Shown: positions 18,102-26,692 of the stretch, in pieces
How the letters are laid out: each line of letters opens with the position of its first letter
How positions within the stretch are numbered: the first letter of the stretch is position 1
Source: Bradyrhizobium sp. KBS0727
GTDB taxonomy: Bacteria > Pseudomonadota > Alphaproteobacteria > Rhizobiales > Xanthobacteraceae
Assembly (NCBI RefSeq): GCF_005937885.2
Contig: NZ_CP042176.1
Span: 6,443,501-6,507,500 of the forward strand
Direction: 5' to 3'
Length of the DNA stretch: 64,000 bases
Notes under the pieces: generated by a model
The model's input: only the letters and a program-made list of their open reading frames with translations
The model's database searches: none
What the model was told of the DNA's origin: nothing
Made by a program: the position numbers and the translations under genes

Positions 18102-18230
18102 GCACGAGGAACTACAGATCCCATCCAAAATCCCAATCATTTCAATGATCCTCGTAGTAATACGGCATTAACACTGCCTAAGTATTTACCCTTTTCCCCC
18201 CAAATGGCCGGCAGCCTTGGGGGGAGCATC

Positions 18231-20324
18231 ATGTTGAATCGTCTGACCGTATCGGCGCTGCTGAAGACCGTCATCCTCGCCACTTCCTTCTGCGTGGTGG
18301 TCGGATTTTCGCTCAACGCCTGGGATTCCTGGGGGCGCCTGCAGCAGACCGCACGCATCTCGGTCATCACCGACGCTTCCGCCAACATGTTCAAGGCGAT
18401 GCACAATCTGCGCACCGACCGCTCGACGACCAACCGGCTGCTGAACGGCGGCGCGCCGATGGACGGCGACATCGAGAAATACCTGCGATCGCTGCGCGAC
18501 GCCGAAATGCCGGGCATGAGCAACGCGCTCGCGCTGTTCGGCAAAATCGAATTCCCCCAGCAGCAGACCCTGGTCCCCGAATTCGACCGCCTGTTCAGGA
18601 CGCTGACCGCCGCGCAGAAGGAATTCTGGGAGCTGATGGCGCAGCCGACATCTCCACGCCGTGCGGCGCTGGCCAAGGAATACATGGAGACGACGCAGGG
18701 GTTGCTGAACGTCCTCGATAAACTGTCGGGCGTGCTCGCCGGCAGCGTCAACCACCAGGACGCCGTGATCGACCAGTTGTTCGCCATCAAGCAGATCGCC
18801 TGGCTGCTGCGTAACACCGCCGGCGAGGCTTCGCTGCTGATTTCGAACGGACTGGCGATGGAGCGGATCCCGGCGGAAACCCGCCTGACCTTCACCAAAT
18901 TCGTCGGTGGCACCGACGCCGCATGGAACGCGCTGCAACTGACCGCGTCCGGCATGCAATTGCCGCCGGCGTTGGCCAGCGCGATCGAGGCCAACAAGAA
19001 GGCGTATTTCGAACAGTCCTATCTCGACCTGCGCGAGCGCCTGCTGAAGGCGATGATCGCCGGCGAAAAACCCGAACTGACCGCGAACCAGTGGAGCCCG
19101 ATCACGGTCGGACGTCTCAGCGCCGCCGTCGGTGTCGCCGAAGGCGCGCTCGACGCGGCCCGCGATCACTCAGCGATGCAGTATTCCAGCGCCATGCGCT
19201 CGCTGGTGCTACAACTGTCGCTGCTGGCCGCCGCCCTCGCCTTGACGTTCGGCGCGATGACGATGGTCACCCGTCGCGTCATCCGGCCGCTGCACAACAT
19301 GCGCGACGCGATGCTCAAGGTCGCCGCCGGCGACCTCGCGGTCGACACCGGCTACACCACGCGCCAGGACGAAATCGGCGCGCTGGCCGGCGCACTGGAA
19401 ACCTTCAAGCAGCAGGCGATGGACAAGGTCCGGATCGAGGCGCAGGAGCGCGAGCACAACGCCGCCGCCATGGGCCGGCAGAAGGCGATCGAAAACTATG
19501 TCGGCGAGTTCGAGAGCGTGGTGCGCCAGACGCTGAACCAGCTCGGCGACGCGTCGGGCCAGATGCGCACCACGTCGACCGGCCTGTCGACGGTTTCCCG
19601 CCAGACCAATGCCCGCGTCGAGGTCGCCGAGAAGGCGTCCGGCGAAGCTTCGAACAGTGTCGAGAGCGTCGCGGCCGCGGCCGAGGAACTCAGCGCCTCG
19701 ATCAACGACATCTCGCAGCAGGCGGCGCATGCAGCCGGCATTGCCAGCCGCGCGGTCGGCCAGGCGCGCGAAACCGACAGCACCGTTCAGGGCCTCGCCA
19801 AATCCGCGGCGCGGATCGGCGAAGTCGTCGGCCTGATCAACACCATCGCAGCCCAGACCAACCTGCTGGCGCTGAACGCCACCATCGAAGCCGCCCGGGC
19901 CGGTGAAGCCGGCCGCGGCTTTGCGGTGGTCGCTTCCGAAGTCAAATCGCTGGCGAGCCAGACCGCGAAGGCGACCGAGGAGATTTCCGAGCAGATCTCC
20001 GACATCCAGAAGGTCGCCGGCGAAGCCATCGACGCCATCAAGCGCATCGGCGGCATCATCGGCGAGGTCAACGAGGTCGCGACCGCGATTGCCGCCGCGG
20101 TGCAGGAACAGGGCGCCGCGACCCAGGAGATCACGCGCAGCACGCAGTACGCGGCGCAAGGCACCAAGAACGTCTCCGAGAACATCGTCGGTGTGAAGGC
20201 CGACGCCGATGCGGCGGCGGTAGCGGCTGACGACGTCAAGAGCGCCTCCGAAACGCTGGAGACGCAGAGCCAGCAGCTCGGCCATCAGGTCACGGATTTC
20301 CTTGGGAAGATTCGGGCGGCGTAG
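18231..20324 (+). CDS. Methyl-accepting chemotaxis protein
   Basis: A 697-residue chemoreceptor. A first membrane span lies at about 11-31 and a second at 323-345, enclosing a ~290-residue helical periplasmic sensor region. A HAMP segment follows, then the cytoplasmic signalling helices with the hairpin tip containing IAAQTNLLALNATIEAARAGE. The ligand cannot be read from sequence. The ATG at 18231 has GGGGGAG just upstream; the longer open frame has no membrane start. It is monocistronic and no che genes are nearby. Confidence 0.93.
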   Translation: MLNRLTVSALLKTVILATSFCVVVGFSLNAWDSWGRLQQTARISVITDASANMFKAMHNLRTDRSTTNRLLNGGAPMDGDIEKYLRSLRDAEMPGMSNALALFGKIEFPQQQTLVPEFDRLFRTLTAAQKEFWELMAQPTSPRRAALAKEYMETTQGLLNVLDKLSGVLAGSVNHQDAVIDQLFAIKQIAWLLRNTAGEASLLISNGLAMERIPAETRLTFTKFVGGTDAAWNALQLTASGMQLPPALASAIEANKKAYFEQSYLDLRERLLKAMIAGEKPELTANQWSPITVGRLSAAVGVAEGALDAARDHSAMQYSSAMRSLVLQLSLLAAALALTFGAMTMVTRRVIRPLHNMRDAMLKVAAGDLAVDTGYTTRQDEIGALAGALETFKQQAMDKVRIEAQEREHNAAAMGRQKAIENYVGEFESVVRQTLNQLGDASGQMRTTSTGLSTVSRQTNARVEVAEKASGEASNSVESVAAAAEELSASINDISQQAAHAAGIASRAVGQARETDSTVQGLAKSAARIGEVVGLINTIAAQTNLLALNATIEAARAGEAGRGFAVVASEVKSLASQTAKATEEISEQISDIQKVAGEAIDAIKRIGGIIGEVNEVATAIAAAVQEQGAATQEITRSTQYAAQGTKNVSENIVGVKADADAAAVAADDVKSASETLETQSQQLGHQVTDFLGKIRAA

Positions 20325-20338
20325 GTTCGATTAACGCC

Positions 20339-20429
20339 GTCATGGCCGGGCTTGGCCCGGCCATCCACGACTTTCGCGCTACAGCCAAGCAAGTAAGACG
20401 TAGATACCCGGGACAAGCCCGGGCATGAC
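20339..20429. repeat. Palindromic repeat bounded by GTCATGGCC / GGGCATGAC
   Basis: Inverted-repeat element between convergent genes: GGCCGGGC-TTG-GCCCGGCC near 20344-20363 and CCCGGG-ACAAG-CCCGGG near 20408-20424. It is common in form to Bradyrhizobium intergenic repeats but a different sequence family from the GTCATTCCGG elements. Confidence 0.65.
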
Positions 20430-20550
20430 GAACACTGAATTCGGCAACACCCCCACCCATAGCCGATGCAAAGCATCGGCGTCCTTATGTGAAGTACGGC
20501 GGCCGCTGGCCGCCTGCGCCTCCCCCGCGAGCGGGAGAGGGACAAGACCA

Positions 20551-21213
20551 TCACTCCGCCGCCACCACCGGCGCACGTTGGTACTTCGCGCGCACGCGTT
20601 CCGACGCGGGTGAGAAGTTCAGCGCGGCGCCGCGTCTGTCGGCGCTGCGGCCGGCAACCACGAGGCCGTTTTCGCCGGCGACGATGTCGCCCTTGCGCAG
20701 CGTCGGATCGTTCTCGATCTTGACAGGCGCCAAGCCCATCTGGTCCTTGCCGTTACAGGTGCACCCCGCCACGATCTCGGTGCGATACCGAAAGGCATTT
20801 GGCAGTTCCGAATAGGGCTTTCCGTTGTCGGTCGCGGCACTGTCGATGTTGCTGCCATAGACCACCGTGGTCTCGCTGGCGGGACAAAAACTGTTGCACG
20901 ACGCCGCCCGGCTTGCGTTGTCCGACGCCGTAATCGGGAAATAACGGCCGTCGCAGGTGCGCACGCAGAACGCCTGGCCGCCACCACCGGCATAGCGCGA
21001 CCGCAGCTCGCTCCGCGGCGCCGGGATCGAACCATCCTCGTTGGCAAACGGCATCGAGATATAGGGATGCGGGGCCCGCGCCCGGCCACCGAAGCCGCCG
21101 AACAGCGCCGAGAAAAAATCCTGGGCCTGGGCTGCCGGCGCCAACGCGGCGGCGCACAGCAGCACCGCCGCTGTCCACGCTGCCGGTTTTCCATATTGCA
21201 CGCGCATGTTCAT
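20551..21213 (-). CDS. Secreted DUF2865 protein
   Basis: A 220-residue exported protein with signal peptide ending PAAQAQ near residue 31. The mature part contains CVRTCDGRYFPI and CNSFCPASET, and a further CTCNG, so up to seven cysteines could form disulfides. These motifs match DUF2865, a family of alphaproteobacterial envelope proteins of unknown role. It lies 23 bases downstream of the L,D-transpeptidase gene on the same strand, which suggests cotranscription and a cell-wall function. Confidence 0.8.
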   Translation of the reverse strand: MNMRVQYGKPAAWTAAVLLCAAALAPAAQAQDFFSALFGGFGGRARAPHPYISMPFANEDGSIPAPRSELRSRYAGGGGQAFCVRTCDGRYFPITASDNASRAASCNSFCPASETTVVYGSNIDSAATDNGKPYSELPNAFRYRTEIVAGCTCNGKDQMGLAPVKIENDPTLRKGDIVAGENGLVVAGRSADRRGAALNFSPASERVRAKYQRAPVVAAE

Positions 21214-21236
21214 CTCCCGTCGCTATTGCCGAGCGC

Positions 21237-22033
21237 TCAGTTGGCCGGCGACGCCGTCAAGTTCATCGCCTGCCGCCCCGAGGGCGGCGTGGTCACGACC
21301 GGACGAGAATGGGTTGCGGCCGGACGAACCGTGATCGTGGTCCTGGTATCCCCGCCGCGCGCTACGATCGGCGCGTTGGTCAAGGCATTCTTGGGCAGCA
21401 CCACGACCCGGGTCCCGACATCGACACGGCTGAACAGGTCGCTGACATCCGCATTGGTCAGGCGGATGCAACCGCTCGAGACGAACTTGCCGATCGTCGA
21501 GGGATCGTTGGTGCCGTGAATGCGGTACTCGCTCGAGCCGAGATACATCGCCCGCGCGCCGAGCGGGTTGCCGGGGCCACCGGCCATGAAGCGCGGCAAA
21601 TAGGGTTGGCGCGCAATCATCTCGGCCGGCGGATGCCAGTCCGGCCATTCCGCCTTGCGCGAGATGGTCTGCACGCCCGCCCACGTGAATCCCTCGCGGC
21701 CGACGCCGACGCCGTAACGGATAGCCTTGCCCTGGCCGAGCACGTAATAGAGTGCGGTGTTGCCGGTATCGATGATGACGGTGCCGGGCGCTTCCGCGGT
21801 ATTGAAAGTGACCACCGCGCGGCGCAGCCGCTCCGGCACGGCACCCTCGTCGCGGGCGCCGTCATCACCTCGTCGGTCGGGAAGCCATTCCGCTGGGTCG
21901 AAGCGTAGCCGAAGGTTTGCGCGCCGGCCGCGCTCGGGAGCGCGAGTGGCGCCAGCACCAAGGCGCTGATGAAGGCGAGCGCGTTTGCGGCGCGCGAAGA
22001 GGATCGGCGGCTGACTGCGAAAGACTGTGTCAT
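21237..22033 (-). pseudogene. L,D-transpeptidase (YkuD) with an apparent one-base frameshift
   Basis: The signal peptide and first ~60 residues (MTQSFAVSRRSSS through FGYASTQRNGFPTDEVMT) read in one frame from 22033. The rest (DEGAVPERLRRAVVTFNT onward) reads in another, ending at 21237. The join falls at 21851/21852, where adding one base restores a continuous ~265-residue protein. The catalytic YkuD motif, from HGTNDPSTIG to SSGCIRL, is intact. The family cross-links peptidoglycan or attaches proteins to it. This is either a recently broken gene or a sequencing error. Confidence 0.8.
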
Positions 22034-22161
22034 CGGACTGCCCCGTTAAGTGCGCATCGAGTGATGCTCTGATCAACCAACACCGTCAGGGCTCCACGGT
22101 TCCGTCCGACTCGCGCGCAAGAGCGTTCTGTCAAGCCGCGGCATGCTCACCCTTCCGCGAT

Positions 22162-22186
22162 GGAACTTTGGTGATAGCCCGACGTT
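22162..22186 (+). promoter_or_regulatory. EcfG promoter for the AI-2E-type transporter
   Basis: GGAAC at 22162-22166, 16 bases, CGTT at 22183-22186: the full EcfG consensus. Transcription should start near 22193, which rules out the ATG at 22187 as the start of the following gene and favours the GTG at 22262. Confidence 0.78.
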
Positions 22187-22261
22187 ATGCGCCTTGAATT
22201 CAGATCGCGGGCGACGCCGTTTCTGCGGAGTTATTGCCGCCCCGCGCGGGGGAGAACCATT

Positions 22262-23443
22262 GTGCGCGTCACCCCCACCCAAGCCGTGCCCACCCAAGTC
22301 CTGCCCACCCAAGCCGTGCCGAGCGAACGCCAGAAATCCGACCCCAGCGATCGCCAGCCCCGCAGCGGGCCGGAAGGCACGCCTGTGCCCGACAGCAAGG
22401 CCGAAGCGCCACCGGTGATCCGCCGCGCGGAGATGGTCGCGTTCGCGCTCGTCGCGCTCCTGATCATCTGCGTCGTTGCGGTGCTCTATGTGGCGAAGGC
22501 GTTCTTCCTGCCGATCACGATGGCTTTCATCATCGGCACCATGCTGTCGCCGGCGGCGAACCTGCTGGAGCGCTACCGCGTCCCGCGCGCCGTCGCGGCA
22601 GTCCTGATCGTTATCGCGGTGGGCGCCGCCGTCACGTTCATGGTCGGGCTGATCGCCTCGCCGGTGATGGAATGGAGCAACAACCTTCCCGAGCTCGGCG
22701 CGCGACTGAAGGAAAAAGCGCACCTGTTCGACCGGCCGCTGGCGCTGTGGCAGGAGCTACAAAGCTTGCTGGGCGGATCCGATACACTGGCGACGTTCCA
22801 GTTGCCGAAGATCGAATGGGTTCAGCCGACGGTGGAATTTCTGTCGCCGACCTTTACCGAATTTCTGCTGTTCGTCCCGACCCTGATCCTGTTCATCGCA
22901 AGCTGGCGCGAGCTGCGCCGCGCGATGATCATGAATTTCGGCGACCGGCCGGTGCGATTGCGGACGATGCGGATCCTCAATGAGATCGAGGAGCAACTCG
23001 GCAACTACCTCCTGATGGTCACGATGATCAATGTCGGCGTCGGCATCATCACCGGCTTCATCTGCATGGTGTTGGGGATGCCCAATCCGGCTGGGTTGGG
23101 CGCGATGGCCGCGACCTTGAACTACATTCCGATCATCGGCCCGATCGCGACATTTGCGATTCTGGTCGTGGTCGGCCTCGTCACCTTCCCGACCCTCGGT
23201 GGCGGCCTGCTCGCGCCGGCGGCGTTTGCCGCGATGGCCTTTCTTGAAGGTCATTTCATCACGCCGACGATCGTCGGCCGCAGGCTGTCGCTGAATGCGC
23301 TCGCCGTCTTCATGGCGCTGGCGTTCTGGACCTGGCTGTGGGGTCCGATGGGCGCGTTCCTGTCGTCGCCGCTGCTGATCGTGGCGCTGATCGTCAGGGA
23401 GCATCTGATGCCGGTCGATTCGCCGCAGTTGCCGAGCGATTAA
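22262..23443 (+). CDS. AI-2E family (PerM/UPF0118) transporter
   Basis: A 393-residue inner membrane protein with about eight spans and the conserved C-terminal region TLNYIPIIGPI ... GHFITPTIVGRRLSLNALAVF. The family includes AI-2 exporters and Na+/H+ antiporters, so the substrate is open. The GTG at 22262 has GGGGGAG seven bases upstream and lies after the promoter; the frame open from 22187 starts at the -10. The cytoplasmic N-terminus contains a 15-base unit repeated three times, giving PTQAVPTQVLPTQAVP. Confidence 0.85.
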   Translation: MRVTPTQAVPTQVLPTQAVPSERQKSDPSDRQPRSGPEGTPVPDSKAEAPPVIRRAEMVAFALVALLIICVVAVLYVAKAFFLPITMAFIIGTMLSPAANLLERYRVPRAVAAVLIVIAVGAAVTFMVGLIASPVMEWSNNLPELGARLKEKAHLFDRPLALWQELQSLLGGSDTLATFQLPKIEWVQPTVEFLSPTFTEFLLFVPTLILFIASWRELRRAMIMNFGDRPVRLRTMRILNEIEEQLGNYLLMVTMINVGVGIITGFICMVLGMPNPAGLGAMAATLNYIPIIGPIATFAILVVVGLVTFPTLGGGLLAPAAFAAMAFLEGHFITPTIVGRRLSLNALAVFMALAFWTWLWGPMGAFLSSPLLIVALIVREHLMPVDSPQLPSD

Positions 23444-23457
23444 ACCGGTTCCGATCG

Positions 23458-23482
23458 GGAACTTCCAAAGCAACGGGGCGTT
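23458..23482 (+). promoter_or_regulatory. EcfG promoter for the DUF883 gene
   Basis: GGAAC at 23458-23462, 16 bases, CGTT at 23479-23482. Predicted start near 23489, about 20 bases before the ATG at 23510. It lies directly after the stop of the AI-2E-type gene, so the DUF883 unit has its own stress promoter. Confidence 0.78.
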
Positions 23483-23509
23483 TTTCTCCGAGCAAGCCGG
23501 GAGCTTTCG

Positions 23510-23881
23510 ATGGCGAGTATCGATGGCGAGATTGGATTGAAGAACATGACTGACAAAGCGACCTATGAACGCCTGGAAAAGGATGTAATCGCCGTGAAAA
23601 ACGATATCGCCGCCCTGACCGACCAGATCACCGACGCGCTCAACAGCTTCGCCGGCACGGCCACCAAGCAGGCGCAGCGCGGCTACAAGCAGGCCCGCGC
23701 CAATGCGGAAGCGGCGGTCGATGACATGTCGGAGCGCGGCAGCGCCATGATGGATGCGGCCCATGACGCAGCGACGTCGATCGAGGAGACGCTGGAAGAC
23801 GTCATCACGCAGCGCCCGCTGGCAACCGTGGGGCTGGCGCTCGGCCTCGGCTTCCTGATCGGCGCGACGTGGCGGCGGTAA
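23510..23881 (+). CDS. DUF883 (ElaB/YqjD-like) membrane-anchored protein
   Basis: A 123-residue protein: a long amphipathic helical region (YERLEKDVIAVKNDIAALTDQ and following) ending in a single C-terminal span, RPLATVGLALGLGFLIGATWRR. This is the architecture of ElaB/YqjD, stress-induced inner membrane proteins that in E. coli bind ribosomes. The ATG at 23510 has GGGAG just upstream; ATG at 23546 is an alternative. It leads a short unit with the holin-like gene and has an EcfG promoter. Confidence 0.82.
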   Translation: MASIDGEIGLKNMTDKATYERLEKDVIAVKNDIAALTDQITDALNSFAGTATKQAQRGYKQARANAEAAVDDMSERGSAMMDAAHDAATSIEETLEDVITQRPLATVGLALGLGFLIGATWRR

Positions 23882-23898
23882 GACGTGGTGGCGGTAAC

Positions 23899-24039
23899 AT
23901 GGCTGCGACAGGCATTGCGATGAAGCGCGCCAGCAAACCAGGCTTGATCTCGCGATGGCGCCGCTGGCGCGCAGTCGTCGCTTTTGTTGACGCTCTTTTC
24001 AAATCGAGGCGGGTCGATGTTTCAGCGATGGATCGATGA
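23899..24039 (+). CDS. Possible 46-residue basic peptide
   Basis: A short frame between the DUF883 and holin-like genes, overlapping the start of the latter by 23 bases. It encodes a basic peptide with KRASK and RWRRWR runs and a short hydrophobic patch (AVVAFVDALF). The ribosome site is poor (GGTGG). It may be coupled to the next gene or be chance; I do not recognise a family. Confidence 0.22.
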   Translation: MAATGIAMKRASKPGLISRWRRWRAVVAFVDALFKSRRVDVSAMDR

Positions 24040-24466
24040 CTTCAAGGATTCGACCGGCACGGCGTTGCGGCTGACCTCGCTGGCGGCGGCCGCCGCGATG
24101 GCCCTGTTCGTCACCACCTCGTTTCTGTGCGCGGCGGCGTTCGTGTTCGTGCTGGAGAAATACGGCCCGGTGCAGGCCTGCCTGACCGGGGCTGTCATCT
24201 TCTTCGTGGTCACGATGATCGCGGCGATCTGCTACTTGGTGCGCAAGAACCAGATTAAGGCTCGCGCCGAACAGGCCGCCAAATCCACCGCACATACCTT
24301 GCTGGCCGACCCGATGCTGGTCGCCGCCGGCATCCAGGTGGTGCGCGCGATCGGCGTCAAGCGCCTGATCCCGATCCTCGCCGTCGGCGGGCTGGCGCTG
24401 GGATTGATGATGAGCCGCGGCGCGGCGGGCAGCAGCGATGCCCCGAGCGAAGCGCCGGCGGAGTAG
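24017..24466 (+). CDS. Holin-like (phage holin superfamily III / DUF1469-type) membrane protein
   Basis: A 149-residue protein with two close membrane spans (about 18-45 and 52-78), a basic linker, and a third hydrophobic stretch (LIPILAVGGLALGLMMS) near the C-terminus. Proteins like this are annotated as holin-family but usually follow DUF883/YqjD genes (as yqjE follows yqjD) and have no phage link. There are no phage genes here. The ATG at 24017 has GAGG ten bases upstream. Likely an envelope stress partner of the DUF883 protein. Confidence 0.75.
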   Translation: MFQRWIDDFKDSTGTALRLTSLAAAAAMALFVTTSFLCAAAFVFVLEKYGPVQACLTGAVIFFVVTMIAAICYLVRKNQIKARAEQAAKSTAHTLLADPMLVAAGIQVVRAIGVKRLIPILAVGGLALGLMMSRGAAGSSDAPSEAPAE

Positions 24467-24544
24467 GCGTGATCTATCTGCACGTCGCCCCGGTGACCGG
24501 CTTGTTGTCGGGCAAATCAGTCGTGTTGGCGTGTTATCGTCAGC

Positions 24545-24946
24545 TCACGTCACGCAACGCCCGGGCTCCAGCAGCTTGGCGACCTCGGTCAGGACGCTGA
24601 CCACGGGCTCGCAGGCCACGGTCGTTTTCCGGTCGCCGGACTTCATCATCGAGGGCGCCGGACGGTTGCGCGCCTCGTCCTTGACGCTGTCCTTTGCGGC
24701 GGGCATGCGCACCAGCACCGAGGTGTCAGGCATGCCATTGAGCCGCAACGCAATGGTCTGGGTCTGCCCAGGCGCCAGCCTGACCGGAGCGCGGTCCGCC
24801 TTGGCGGCGCGGTTGATGCCGGTCTCGGGCGCCGCGGAAGCAACTCGCCCAATGCCGGTCAGGTCACGGCCGAACGCCAGTTGCACTGCACCGCACGCGA
24901 CCGAAATCGCGAACGCGCCGAAAACTGCCTTGGATATCTGTGACAT
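24545..24946 (-). CDS. Exported hypothetical protein, 133 residues
   Basis: I do not recognise a named family. The protein begins with a hydrophobic signal or anchor (ISKAVFGAFAISVACGAVQLAFG), then a polar middle, then a conserved-looking end, TVACEPVVSVLTEVAKLLEPGRCVT, with two cysteines that could pair. The composition fits a periplasmic protein. It converges on the holin-like gene and has no same-strand neighbour within 180 bases upstream. Confidence 0.6.
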   Translation of the reverse strand: MSQISKAVFGAFAISVACGAVQLAFGRDLTGIGRVASAAPETGINRAAKADRAPVRLAPGQTQTIALRLNGMPDTSVLVRMPAAKDSVKDEARNRPAPSMMKSGDRKTTVACEPVVSVLTEVAKLLEPGRCVT

Positions 24947-25125
24947 GGCGGTTTGTCCCTCGCCCCATTGGCGATCGGACCAACAACGCGGTTCGAAGCA
25001 ACCCGGTTCGGGAACCGGCCATCACTTAACCGTGTACGAAAAGATTTGCGGCCGGCGGGAACGAATCCGGGGGCTGCGCGTAGTTACGGCAGCCGGTTAT
25101 TCCCCCTGCCCCATTGACCGGCGAC

Positions 25126-25168
25126 GTAGGGCGCGAGCGTGGTGATGCCGCTCGCGCCCTTCTTTTTT
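25126..25168 (+). terminator. Hairpin with T tract, copy 1 of a duplicated pair
   Basis: An 11-base perfect stem (GGGCGCGAGCG / CGCTCGCGCCC) with loop TGGTGATGC is followed by TTCTTTTTT. A nearly identical 40-base copy lies at 26693-26732, on the other side of the MATE gene. On the plus strand this is a good rho-independent terminator, although no plus-strand gene directly precedes it. As RNA from the minus strand the stem also forms, just after the MATE stop. Confidence 0.7.
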
Positions 25169-25175
25169 CGTTGTC

Positions 25176-26543
25176 TCACGCCCTCTGAAACAACCCCCAT
25201 CCCGCTCTGCTCGATCGCGCCCGCAGCACCGCGAGCGTCACCGCCACCAGGGCGAAGTCGGCGAGCGGCAGCGCCAGCCAGATGCCCTGCTCGCCGATCG
25301 CGAGCGGCAAGAGGAAGATCAGCGGAATCGCGAACAGATAGGTGCGCGCCAGCGACAACAGCGCCGAGCGCCTGATGTCGCCGATGCTCTGGAAATAGTT
25401 TGCGATCATCATCATCGGGCCGGACGAGAAGTAGCCGGCGACGAATACCGGGAGGATGCGCGCAACCTCGGCGATCACGACCGCGTCGGTCACGAACAGT
25501 CCGCCGATGTCTTTTCGGAACAGGATCAGCAGGCCCTCGGCGAGGCCAGCATAGGCAAGGCTCCAGGCCAGCGCCAGCTTCAGGGTGGCGTTGGATCGCG
25601 GCCATAGCCCAGCGCCGGTATTGTTGCTGACCATCGCCTGCAGCGCGAGGCTCATGCCAAGCAGCGGGAAGTAGGCAAAGGTCATCATTCGGCTCAGCAC
25701 GCCATAGGCCGCAATCGACGCGTCGGTGTGCGCGCCGCCGTTCAGTCGCAGCGACAGGATGGTCGCCGCAGCACCCGCCGCGATGCCAACAAAGGCAAGG
25801 CTGCGTGGCGCGCCGAGCGCCAGCATCTCGCGCCAGCCTGTCTTCGACGACGCCAGATCCATGGGTGCCAGCGTCAGCCGCGCCCTGCCGCTCTGGCGAT
25901 AGAGCACGACCAGCGCCAACGCGATCGCCTGCGCCAGCGCGGTGCCGCAGGCCGAACCGGCGACGCCGAATTTGAGCGGCGCGATCAGGAGATAGTTGAA
26001 GCCGATATTGGCCAGCGTCACCATGAGGCCGGCGAGCGCCATGGCGCCGACCCGCCCCTCGATGCGCAGCGCGTCCGACTGCACAGACAGCAGGAACAGC
26101 AGCGGCGAGGTGAAAATCGTGATGCTGAGGAAGCTGTGCGCCATGGCAGCCAGTTCCGTCGAGCCCGTGGCGAGCGCCAGAGTCAGCGGCCAGCCGAATG
26201 CTGCGAACAGCGCCATCGCGATGGCGCCGACGCAGAACGACAGGCCATGCGCGCCGGCGAATATGCCGCGCGCCTCGTCGAGCCTGGCAGCGCCAAGCAG
26301 ACGGCCGAGTATGCTCGCCATGCCGCTCGAGATCATCGTCGCCAGCGCCACCATCAGCATCGAGAGCGGAAATACCATGGTCACCGCAGTCAGCGCGTCC
26401 GGCCCGACAAAGGCACCGAGAAACATCGCATCGACCACGGTCAGCAGACCGTTGACGCTGGTCAGCAGGATGATCGGCAGCGCGGTCCGCGCGAAGGTCC
26501 GCGGGATGGAATCGCCGGTATAGGCGTTCGTTCGGTCGGTCAT
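25176..26543 (-). CDS. MATE family multidrug efflux transporter
   Basis: A 455-residue inner membrane exporter with twelve predicted spans in two homologous halves. The start of each half is recognisable (ALPIILLTSVNGLLTVVDAMFLG and ALGAPRSLAFVGIAAG). MATE pumps expel cationic drugs and metabolites in exchange for Na+ or H+. The ATG at 26543 is used because the predicted promoter puts transcription start near 26608; the in-frame ATG at 26609 would lie at +1. A palindromic operator overlaps the promoter. No regulator gene is adjacent. Confidence 0.88.
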   Translation of the reverse strand: MTDRTNAYTGDSIPRTFARTALPIILLTSVNGLLTVVDAMFLGAFVGPDALTAVTMVFPLSMLMVALATMISSGMASILGRLLGAARLDEARGIFAGAHGLSFCVGAIAMALFAAFGWPLTLALATGSTELAAMAHSFLSITIFTSPLLFLLSVQSDALRIEGRVGAMALAGLMVTLANIGFNYLLIAPLKFGVAGSACGTALAQAIALALVVLYRQSGRARLTLAPMDLASSKTGWREMLALGAPRSLAFVGIAAGAAATILSLRLNGGAHTDASIAAYGVLSRMMTFAYFPLLGMSLALQAMVSNNTGAGLWPRSNATLKLALAWSLAYAGLAEGLLILFRKDIGGLFVTDAVVIAEVARILPVFVAGYFSSGPMMMIANYFQSIGDIRRSALLSLARTYLFAIPLIFLLPLAIGEQGIWLALPLADFALVAVTLAVLRARSSRAGWGLFQRA

Positions 26544-26614
26544 TCGGCTTTCTCGGCATGATGAGAGATCGACAGCCGCGGCGGCTTTGCGGGCCGGGCT
26601 CCCGTTCATGCCTA

Positions 26615-26657
26615 ATTATATCCGGATAATACTTATGTCAATATTACCCGGATAATA
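26615..26657 (-). promoter_or_regulatory. MATE gene promoter with two palindromic operator sites
   Basis: On the minus strand TTGACA (26641-26636) and TATAAT (26620-26615) are both perfect hexamers, 15 bases apart. One operator-like palindrome, TATCCGGATA (26619-26628), covers the spacer and -10. A second, TATTACCCGGATAATA (26642-26657, one mismatch in symmetry), lies just upstream of the -35. Centres are 26 bases apart. This is the form of a TetR-type repressor site, and the short spacer suggests a weak or activator-tuned promoter. Confidence 0.65.
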
Positions 26658-26692
26658 AGTAGAAAGCCGACATCAAAAAAGGAGGCAAGGAA

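Noticed and set aside
24017..24466. Phage remnant suggested by the holin-like protein
   Set aside because: No lysis, capsid or integrase genes nearby. The gene follows a DUF883 gene as yqjE follows yqjD, so it is a housekeeping stress gene.
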